64,000 nt of DNA. It comes from Chitinophagaceae bacterium. Its GTDB lineage: Bacteria > Bacteroidota > Bacteroidia > Chitinophagales > Chitinophagaceae. Shown here piece after piece: positions 56,302 to 64,000 of the stretch. The notes beneath the pieces are model-generated. The model was not told the DNA's origin and searched no databases. It worked only from the letters and a program-made list of their open reading frames with translations. Each line of letters opens with the position of its first letter. The stretch's first letter is position 1. Both the position numbers and the translations under genes were made by a program. The stretch lies in assembly GCA_022843585.1 (NCBI GenBank), contig JALHNJ010000001.1:1-64000 (forward strand), read 5' to 3'.

Positions 56302-59271
56302 ATGAAAAGTTTTTGCATAATATGTTTTTTGTTTTTTCTTCCATTTGCCGGGGTATCGCAAACATTGCTTGATCTTAATAAGAAATTTGTTGAACTTTTT
56401 CAGCTAGGAAAATATGAAGAAGCAATTCCTTTTGCAGAAAAGGCATTTGCAATGGCTAAGAAGGAGTTGAGCATTGATCATCCCGATTATTCTACTAATC
56501 TTGAAAACCTGGGCTGGGTATATTTAACTGCAGGATATTATCCTAAAGCAGTGCCTGCTTACACAGAACTAATTACAATCAAAGAAAATTTATTAGGGAA
56601 GGAACATCCTGCTTATGCTACGATGGTAAATAACCTGGCTACTCTCTATTATTATATGGGTGATTATGTAAAAGCGAAACCATACCATCTAGAAGCACTA
56701 CAAGTGAGAAAAAAAGTGTTGGGTGAAGAGCATCCTGATTATGCTACCAGCCTGGATAACCTTGGCGCATTATATGCAGCAGTAGATGAGTATGAAAAAG
56801 CAGAACCTCTTTACAGACAAGCCATGGAGATTAGAAAAAAAGTACTGGGAGAAACGGATGATGATTTTGTTACCAGCCTGAATAATCTTGCTTCTTTGTA
56901 TTTTTCGAATGAAAATTATGCTAAATCTGAACAGTTGTATTTAAAGGCTGCCTCTATCCGAAAGAAAACAAAGGGAGAAAGTAGTATTGAATTTGCCACC
57001 AGTATAAATAATTTGGGAGCATTGTATCTCGCAATTGGCCAGTACGACAAAGCGGAAGCAGCATTTGTTGTGTCGAAGGAAATAAGGGAAATTGTATGGG
57101 GGCAAAACCACCCTTCTTTTTTTATCAGTATCAATAATCTTTCTCAACTATATGCCGCTACTGGTCAGTATGAAAAAGCTATTCAACTTTGCCAGCAAAC
57201 AATTTCTAACAGAAAACAAGTATTGGGTGAAGACCATCCTGATTATGCTACCAGTCTTAACAATCTTGGTGTTTTGTATATAGAGCTTGGAGATTACGAA
57301 AAAGCAGAACCCTTTTGTACGGAAGCAATCGGGATTCTAAAGAAAATATTTGGTATTAATCATACAGAATATGCCAACAGCCTCAACAACCTGGGAATGA
57401 TATATAAAGGAAAAGGGCAATTCGAAAAAGCAGAGTCGTGTTACAATCAGGCTAAAGAAATTTTTAAAAAATTGCAAGGTCAGTATAGTTCTGCATATGC
57501 TTCAAGTCTAAACAATCTTGCAGTCTTATATATAACGGTGGAAGAATATGCTAAAGCCGAACCAGCTGCTGTTGCGGGGAGCAGCATCGCTTTAAATAAT
57601 CTTATCCAAATATTTCCAACTCTTTCTGAAAAGGAAAAAGGAAATTATTTGGCTAACAAATCGGCAATTAACGAGATTAATAATAACCTGATCTATAGTT
57701 ACCCTAAAGCCTCCTCAGCTTTACGGTTAAATAATTTTAATCTTCAGTTAGCACTAAAATCGCTGGCTCTTTCCGATACAAAAAATATGATTGCTACTGT
57801 TCGCAATAGTAAAGACAGTGCGGTAATACAAATGCTCTCTCAATGGATGACAGCAAAGAATTTTCTTGCAAAACAATACTCCCTGCCAGTGGATAAAAGG
57901 CAATTAAATTTAGAGGAGTTGGAAGTAAGAACAGAAAAAGTTGAGAAAGATCTTAGTCGCATGTCAGCCAGCTTTCGTCAACAACAATTAGCAGAACGAA
58001 TTTCAATTACTGAATTACAAAAGAATTTACAGAAAGATGAAATAGCAATAGAATTTGTCAACTTCAATTTGTATAATAAAGGTTGGACAGATAGTGTGTA
58101 CTATGCGGCGTATATTCTTAGTAAAGAAGATGCAGAACCTTTATTTGTTCCTTTGTTTGAGGAAAGACAATTGCAGCAGTTATTTAAGAGTGCAGGAACA
58201 ACAGCTACTGCAATGGTTAATAGTTTTTACCGGGGGTTTAAAGTAGGTAATAATGCTAACTCCACTTTGGGTAAAGAGCTTTATCAATTAGTATGGCAGC
58301 CATTAGAACCCTATTTAAAAGAGGTGAAAAAAATTTCTTACTCGCCGGCCGGTAAATTATACAACATAGCTCACCATGCGCTGCCGATTGATAGCAATAC
58401 AGTGTTGATGGATAAATATCAATTACAGCAATATACCAGTACCAGACAAATAGTATTAAGGGAAAGTGAAAAGCAAAATACGAAACCACAAAATATTGTA
58501 TTGTTTGGCGATGCCAGTTTTAGTATGGACAGTGTAACATTGACAAAAAACAGAGTGAGTAAAGAAAGTAACAGTACAAGTATTTATGCTGTACAGAGCA
58601 GAGGAATAAGGGGAGGTACCTGGAGTAAACTTCCCGGAACAGCACAAGAGGTAAAAACCATACAATCTCTACTAACAAAAAATAAAACAAGTACAAAGGT
58701 TTTTACACAGGCTGATGCATCCGAAGAAAATCTAAAAGCATTAAGCGGCGTCTCACCACAAATTTTACATATTGCTACGCATGGTTTCTTTTTGCCCGAG
58801 CCAGATAAAAAGAAAAAAGAAACAGCATTTGATGAAGGCAATACTTACACTTTAGCCGACGATCCACTACTGCGAAGCGGATTAATATTAGCAGGTGGCA
58901 ACTATGCTTGGGGCGGCAAAACACCTATCGATGGAATAGAAGATGGAATTGCAACAGCCTATGAAATCTCCCAACTTAATTTAAGTAACACTGAACTCGT
59001 AGTACTCAGTGCTTGTGAAACAGCACTAGGTGATGTAAAAGGAAGTGAAGGAGTATTTGGTTTGCAAAGAGCTTTTAAAATGGCAGGTGTAAAGAAAATG
59101 ATCGTAAGCCTTTGGCAGGTACCTGATAAAGAAACAGCGGAATTGATGACAGCCTTTTATAGTTATTGGATGAAGGGCAAAACAATTAATGATGCCTTTA
59201 CACAAGCCCAAGCTGATATGCGAATGAAATATTCTCCTTTTTACTGGGCCGCATTTGTACTTGTGGAATAA
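56302..59271 (+). CDS. TPR-CHAT protein 2, paralog, predicted exported
   Basis: Signal peptide MKSFCIICFLFFLPFAGVSQ; same TPR type and CHAT His/Cys motifs. Confidence 0.92.
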   Translation: MKSFCIICFLFFLPFAGVSQTLLDLNKKFVELFQLGKYEEAIPFAEKAFAMAKKELSIDHPDYSTNLENLGWVYLTAGYYPKAVPAYTELITIKENLLGKEHPAYATMVNNLATLYYYMGDYVKAKPYHLEALQVRKKVLGEEHPDYATSLDNLGALYAAVDEYEKAEPLYRQAMEIRKKVLGETDDDFVTSLNNLASLYFSNENYAKSEQLYLKAASIRKKTKGESSIEFATSINNLGALYLAIGQYDKAEAAFVVSKEIREIVWGQNHPSFFISINNLSQLYAATGQYEKAIQLCQQTISNRKQVLGEDHPDYATSLNNLGVLYIELGDYEKAEPFCTEAIGILKKIFGINHTEYANSLNNLGMIYKGKGQFEKAESCYNQAKEIFKKLQGQYSSAYASSLNNLAVLYITVEEYAKAEPAAVAGSSIALNNLIQIFPTLSEKEKGNYLANKSAINEINNNLIYSYPKASSALRLNNFNLQLALKSLALSDTKNMIATVRNSKDSAVIQMLSQWMTAKNFLAKQYSLPVDKRQLNLEELEVRTEKVEKDLSRMSASFRQQQLAERISITELQKNLQKDEIAIEFVNFNLYNKGWTDSVYYAAYILSKEDAEPLFVPLFEERQLQQLFKSAGTTATAMVNSFYRGFKVGNNANSTLGKELYQLVWQPLEPYLKEVKKISYSPAGKLYNIAHHALPIDSNTVLMDKYQLQQYTSTRQIVLRESEKQNTKPQNIVLFGDASFSMDSVTLTKNRVSKESNSTSIYAVQSRGIRGGTWSKLPGTAQEVKTIQSLLTKNKTSTKVFTQADASEENLKALSGVSPQILHIATHGFFLPEPDKKKKETAFDEGNTYTLADDPLLRSGLILAGGNYAWGGKTPIDGIEDGIATAYEISQLNLSNTELVVLSACETALGDVKGSEGVFGLQRAFKMAGVKKMIVSLWQVPDKETAELMTAFYSYWMKGKTINDAFTQAQADMRMKYSPFYWAAFVLVE

Positions 59272-59305
59272 TTTATTATCTGTATCTCATAAGCAAACTA
59301 CGCTT

Positions 59306-59863
59306 ATGTTACATATTGAAAGCACAAACAATAACAACTCGATATTCTTCCGAAAAAAAGCAGGTGTAAGAAGAATGGTAAAACATAACCTGAAAATTGA
59401 TATGACACCGATGGTTGATTTGAGTTTTCTCCTCATTTCGTTTTTTGTCATCACCACGGAATTAAGTAAGCCTATAGCAATGGATTTAATTATGCCAAAG
59501 GAAGGCATACCTATGAAAGTCCAGGAATCAAATGCCTTAACTGTTTTAGTAGGCGATAACAATTCTATTTATTTTTATGAGGGTACATGGGAAGAAGCGA
59601 TACAAAACAACATGATTTCCAAAACACAATATGCCGGGGCAAATGATCTTAGAACTATAATTAGTGCAAAACAAAACAAATTAGCGATGACAACTGCCTT
59701 GAAAGGAGGTAAAGATGGCTTGGTGCTAATTATTAAGCCTGGCAAAGGAGCCAGCTATAAAAATGTGGTGGATATACTCGATGAGGTAACTATCAACCAG
59801 GTAAAAAAATATGTTATGGTAAACCAATCAGCAGAAGAAAAAGAATGGCTAAAGAATCAATAG
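59306..59863 (+). CDS. ExbD/TolR-family biopolymer transport protein
   Basis: 'HNLKIDMTPMVDLSFLLISFFVITTELSKPIAMDLIMPKE'; start at MLHIEST. Confidence 0.88.
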   Translation: MLHIESTNNNNSIFFRKKAGVRRMVKHNLKIDMTPMVDLSFLLISFFVITTELSKPIAMDLIMPKEGIPMKVQESNALTVLVGDNNSIYFYEGTWEEAIQNNMISKTQYAGANDLRTIISAKQNKLAMTTALKGGKDGLVLIIKPGKGASYKNVVDILDEVTINQVKKYVMVNQSAEEKEWLKNQ

Positions 59864-59864
59864 T

Positions 59865-60917
59865 TTACTGTTTCCAAAACATATCGATTCTTCTTTTTAC
59901 ATTTTCCCGGATGTTCATATAGTATAGATTAATATCTCCAACATGATAGTTGCGGGTTAAGTAAAAAAAGCTTCCAGGGAATTTGGGTCTATTCACATAC
60001 AGCAAACCATTACTTATTTGTGCATCAGTAGTATTGGTATATACTTTATTGAAATTAATCAATATACTTCCTTTGTTTAAAGATCTGTGAGCATATGATG
60101 AGTTAGTTGTCCACGTAAGAGGGTTGGTAACAAATGAATTTCCATTTCCAAAAGAATTCTTCGAATTGGAATTTTCTTTTTTCATGTATGAAGGCACATA
60201 GCCTTTTCTAAAAGTGCGCCAACTACAGATGCATCCTGTTTGTAAAGAGTCTTCACACATTTTCAAAGTAGAAAAATAATCTTTAGGTACCGGCCAGCCG
60301 ATTATATACGCCACTACTAATCTGTTGTGTAAAGTCTTGCCCTCAAAAAATTCTTTCAATAATCGTTCTGCTAAAAAACTTCCCTGGCTGTGAGATGCAA
60401 TAATGATTGGACGGCTGCCGTTCCAACTTTGTAAATAAAATTCAAACGCATTTTTTACATCTTCATATGCCAACTCAAACGCCGCTGCGGCTTTTTCTTT
60501 ATCTTTTGAAAAAAAGTTAGAGATATGTGCTTGTCTGTATCGTGGAGCAAACACTCTGCATTGCTGATTAAAAACACTGGCTTGGTATAAGATAGATGAG
60601 TAATCAGTCTTTGCATTGATATAATCATCATCAATTAATGCATTGTTATTTCCATCCTTTTTTTTCTTCGTGTATGATGTAGGATATAAAAAGAAAACAT
60701 CTACCATTGAATCTTTTATTTCAGGTTTTAATGGTTGCGGTACACTATCCGAAGGGTCCCATTTCCAGGGATGAGCAGCCCAATAATTAAGATTGCTGTA
60801 ATCTGGTTGCCCATCCATGCTTTTAAATTGATACTTGCTTCGATAAGCCTGGTATTTATCCGAACAAGAGTAAAATGTAATGATCAAAAATAAAAATGCG
60901 GGAAAAAATTTCTTCAT
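59865..60917 (-). CDS. DUF3089 family lipoprotein (alpha/beta hydrolase-like)
   Basis: 'VDVFFLYPTSY', 'FAPRYRQAHI', 'RPIIIASHSQGSFLAERLLKEFF'. Confidence 0.88.
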   Translation of the reverse strand: MKKFFPAFLFLIITFYSCSDKYQAYRSKYQFKSMDGQPDYSNLNYWAAHPWKWDPSDSVPQPLKPEIKDSMVDVFFLYPTSYTKKKKDGNNNALIDDDYINAKTDYSSILYQASVFNQQCRVFAPRYRQAHISNFFSKDKEKAAAAFELAYEDVKNAFEFYLQSWNGSRPIIIASHSQGSFLAERLLKEFFEGKTLHNRLVVAYIIGWPVPKDYFSTLKMCEDSLQTGCICSWRTFRKGYVPSYMKKENSNSKNSFGNGNSFVTNPLTWTTNSSYAHRSLNKGSILINFNKVYTNTTDAQISNGLLYVNRPKFPGSFFYLTRNYHVGDINLYYMNIRENVKRRIDMFWKQ

Positions 60918-61182
60918 GTAGAATAGTGAGCTGTAAAAATCGGCAAAATTTTCTCCCCGCCCTAAAGGGTTTTTCGCTCGGCTAAACAGATATTTTGCCT
61001 TTTGTGGAAGAGCAAAAAATTATTTTGTTTGAAAAAAAAAATCGTAAATATTTGATAATAAAGATATTAGAACTCGAAAATGTCCATTTTTATTAACCAT
61101 TACCTCAAAATATTTAGTACTTTGTGTTGCATAGTACCAAATATCGCCTTATCTTTGAGTCATATTAGTAAAACGAAGGGCT

Positions 61183-61533
61183 ATGAATATTGAAAATACA
61201 CAGAGTCAGATGCGGAAAGGGATACTGGAATTTTGTATTCTTTCCATCATCCGCCGGGGTGAAGCTTATCCGAGTGATATAGTAGAAGAGATGAGGGCTG
61301 CTAATCTTCAAATATTGGAAGGAACTTTATACCCGCTGCTAACCCGGCTCAAGAATGCAGAAATGCTAACCTATCGTTGGGTAGAAAGCAACTCCGGCCC
61401 GCCCCGCAAATATTTTATGTTAACCGAAAAAGGAGAAAGCTTTTACAAGGAACTGGAACAAACCTGGAACGAGCTATCAAACGGAGTAAACGCTTTAACC
61501 AGTAAAAAAGTCAGCGAACCACTAAGTGAATAA
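61183..61533 (+). CDS. PadR family transcriptional regulator
   Basis: 'EFCILSIIRRGEAYPSDIVEEMR...LEGTLYPLLTRLKNAEMLTYRW...PRKYFMLTEKG'. Confidence 0.92.
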   Translation: MNIENTQSQMRKGILEFCILSIIRRGEAYPSDIVEEMRAANLQILEGTLYPLLTRLKNAEMLTYRWVESNSGPPRKYFMLTEKGESFYKELEQTWNELSNGVNALTSKKVSEPLSE

Positions 61534-61568
61534 CCAACATAAACCTACTTCAACCAAAATAATATACA

Positions 61569-63827
61569 ATGAAAAAGATCATCAACATAAACTTAAGCGG
61601 CCGGGTAATACCGATTGAAGATTCTGCTTATGAAAAGCTGCAAAGCTATATTGAAAGTTTACGGCGATACTTTGCCAATGAAGATGGCAGAGACGAGATC
61701 ATTAATGATATTGAAAGCCGTATTGCAGAATTGATGAGTGATAAAGTTCGTAAAGGCACCACAGCTATTATAGATGCAGATGTAGAAGAAATAATCAGCT
61801 CTATGGGAAGAGTAGAAGATTTTGAAGCAGCGGATAAAGAAACAGCTTCCACAGAATCTGCACAGGCAACATCTGCATCTACTTCTCAACAATCTAATAC
61901 TAGCTATACAAATACTGGTACTGGTGCAGGTACTAAAAGAGAAAGAGGAAGATTGTACCGTGATACCAGCGATAAATTTATTGGTGGTGTATGTAGTGGT
62001 ATTGCAGCATACATGAATGTTGATCCTGCTATTGTAAGAATTTTATTTGCCATCATCACATTCGGTGGTTTTGGATTAGGCTTTTTAGCTTATTTAATAT
62101 TATGGGTTGTGTTGCCACCAAAAGACCTGGAAGGGTTTGCCGGTAAAAGATTATATCGCAATCCGGATGACAAAGTAATTGGTGGTGTAGCAGGTGGACT
62201 TGCTGCATACTTTGGTAAAAAAGCAACTAACATCCGGTTGATTTTTGCTGCTCCTATTCTTTTTAGTATCCTGATGGGTATTCTTAATACGGACAACTGG
62301 CACAATGATTTTATAGTTGTTCCCAATATTGTATTTGGTTCATTAACGGGTACTTTCATTCTGATTTATGTGGTATTGTGGATGGTGTTGCCTGAAGCTC
62401 ACAGCACATACGAAAAAATGGAAATGCGTGGCGAAAAAGTGGATGTGAACAGAATTCGCCAAAATGTAAAAGAAACTACAGCGGGTATTAAAGAAAGAGC
62501 TAAAGAATGGAGCGAAGAAGTAAAAGAGTCAGCGCATAACTTTAGTGAAAGGGCAAAAGAATTTGCGAATACAAGAGGTAAAACATTTGCTTCAGATGTA
62601 AATGAAACGGTGCGCAGTGGGGGAAGAGGATTAGGTCATGTAATAGGCGTATTATTCAAAGCTTTCTTCTTATTTATTGCAGGTACCATTGCATTTTCAT
62701 TATTTGTTGCATTGATTGCATTGCTGTTTGGTGGTATTGCCTGGTGGCCAGTTAATAATTTTTTATGGACCAGTAAGTGGCAGCAAATATATGCCTGGGG
62801 TACGTTGATCTTCTTTTTAATAGTACCACTAATTGGATTTATCATCTGGGTGTTCCGTCGTATCACAAGAACAAAATCCCGTAACAATTATTTGGGCTGG
62901 ACATTTGGTGCCTTATGGACTGTTGGTTGGGTAGCAGTAATTTTATTAGCATCCAGTGTTACCAAAGATTTCCGTGAATATGAGCATACGGATACTCCAA
63001 TTACGATTACTCAACCTGCAAAAGGTAAAATGATTGTGGCGGTGTCTGCGCCGGAGCTAGAATACACAGGTCGCTTTGGCTGGATGAATGATGGTGGTAG
63101 CACCGGATGGGATTTATCATCAGACACTTTGAAATTATCAACCGTAGAATTTGATGTAAAAGCAAGTGCGGATTCTTTCTATCATGTAACCATGAAGCGA
63201 TACAGTTTTGGCAGATCAGAAACAATAGCATTGGACAGGGCCGAAAAAATTAAATACACCGTTACTTCAAGAGATAGTGTTCTGGATCTGGGAAATGGAT
63301 ATGTTATTGATAAAGACAGCAAATTTCGTGGGCAGCATGTGGAAATAGAAATACAAATTCCGATTGGTAAAAAAATAAGATTTGATGAATCTGTGAACGA
63401 TAAATTAAACCCGGTTAATGTAAGAGTAGAAAGAGGCCGTAGGAGAAACAGGGTTGTTAACTTTGATATTGAAAGTGATTACAGGTCGAATCGCTATCGC
63501 TCAGGTGTTGACTATATAATGGATATGAATGGCCGCCTGAAAGATGAAAATGGAACTGAGGTAAAAGAAGAGGTTGTACCGGATAGTAATTATCGTTATC
63601 CTGGTAATAATACCACACCTGTGAAAGTGGAAAAAAGTGATATTGAAAAGCAAATTGAAATAGAAAAAAAGAAAAGAGAGGAAAGCGATAAAAAAATAAA
63701 GGACCTCGAAGAAGCGCAGAAAAAAACGCAAACCAGTATTAAGAAAACAATCAACAAGGCAAATAACCAAGAAAAAGCATTTGCAAGTGGTCCGTTGCCG
63801 GCTTCTTCATTAGTTCAATGGTTTTAA
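61569..63827 (+). CDS. PspC-domain membrane protein with two PspC repeats
   Basis: 'RLYRDTSDKFIGGVCSGIAAYMNVDPAIVRILF' and 'RLYRNPDDKVIGGVAGGLAAYFGKKATNIRLIF'. Confidence 0.92.
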   Translation: MKKIININLSGRVIPIEDSAYEKLQSYIESLRRYFANEDGRDEIINDIESRIAELMSDKVRKGTTAIIDADVEEIISSMGRVEDFEAADKETASTESAQATSASTSQQSNTSYTNTGTGAGTKRERGRLYRDTSDKFIGGVCSGIAAYMNVDPAIVRILFAIITFGGFGLGFLAYLILWVVLPPKDLEGFAGKRLYRNPDDKVIGGVAGGLAAYFGKKATNIRLIFAAPILFSILMGILNTDNWHNDFIVVPNIVFGSLTGTFILIYVVLWMVLPEAHSTYEKMEMRGEKVDVNRIRQNVKETTAGIKERAKEWSEEVKESAHNFSERAKEFANTRGKTFASDVNETVRSGGRGLGHVIGVLFKAFFLFIAGTIAFSLFVALIALLFGGIAWWPVNNFLWTSKWQQIYAWGTLIFFLIVPLIGFIIWVFRRITRTKSRNNYLGWTFGALWTVGWVAVILLASSVTKDFREYEHTDTPITITQPAKGKMIVAVSAPELEYTGRFGWMNDGGSTGWDLSSDTLKLSTVEFDVKASADSFYHVTMKRYSFGRSETIALDRAEKIKYTVTSRDSVLDLGNGYVIDKDSKFRGQHVEIEIQIPIGKKIRFDESVNDKLNPVNVRVERGRRRNRVVNFDIESDYRSNRYRSGVDYIMDMNGRLKDENGTEVKEEVVPDSNYRYPGNNTTPVKVEKSDIEKQIEIEKKKREESDKKIKDLEEAQKKTQTSIKKTINKANNQEKAFASGPLPASSLVQWF

Positions 63828-63836
63828 AAAATAGTG

Positions 63837-64000
63837 ATGAAGAAAAATAAATTAGCCTCGCTGGTACTTTTGTTATTAATACTTTCTGCTTTTACAGGAA
63901 AGAAGAATAGTACAAGCCCATCTGATGAAAAGGACGAATTGTACAAAGAGATTGCATATATGGATAGTGTAATGTTTGCTGCCTTTAATGCACATGACCT
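63837..64000 (+). CDS. Partial exported protein, possibly SnoaL/DUF4440-like (truncated by window end)
   Basis: MKKNKLASLVLLLLILSAFTGKKNSTSPSDEKDELYKEIAYMDSVMFAAFNAHD; signal peptide; similarity to the start of a DUF4440 fold. Confidence 0.5.
   Translation, partial: MKKNKLASLVLLLLILSAFTGKKNSTSPSDEKDELYKEIAYMDSVMFAAFNAHD

Noticed and set aside
53035-59271. Long repeats in the CHAT genes as a DNA repeat array or CRISPR
   Set aside because: The periodicity (~126 bp) is the 42-aa TPR unit in frame; no spacer/repeat organisation
60940-61180. Promoter or terminator hairpin upstream of the PadR gene (CGCCCTAAAGGG)
   Set aside because: Too short and weak to support a specific call
1-64000. Prophage, integron, transposon or CRISPR-Cas locus
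   Set aside because: No transposase, integrase, Cas or phage structural proteins recognisable in any ORF; only short palindromes found

Overview
A 64 kb chromosomal window with a Bacteroidetes/Chitinophagaceae-like character, judged from the T9SS C-terminal sorting domain, TAnnTTTG-type promoter elements and Bacteroidetes-typical protein families. Most of it is housekeeping: recQ, ssb, mnmG, ybeY, nadD, rho, asnS, selD/mnmH, feoA/feoB, psuK/psuG, a mannose-1-P guanylyltransferase and a KpsF-type isomerase, plus one tRNA-Phe. I found no CRISPR array, rRNA or intact mobile element. Main points of interest: (1) a three-gene cluster at 26.9-30.1 kb encoding a stand-alone SET protein, a Ddl-like ATP-grasp ligase and an ATP-grasp::SET fusion; both ligases replace the Ddl E-x-N-x-x-P-G motif with E-x-N-x-x-C. 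This is the best candidate for an undescribed system. (2) An arsR-arsM-arsC operon containing an unannotated 31-aa Cys-rich peptide that echoes the ArsM C-terminus, with an ArsR-type dyad flanking the -7 element. (3) A cluster of three parS-like sites between mnmG and ybeY. (4) Tandem, probably exported TPR-CHAT (caspase-like) proteins followed by an orphan ExbD. (5) Several short perfect palindromes, one of them inside the psuG coding sequence. All family calls were made by eye from the translations; no database search was run.
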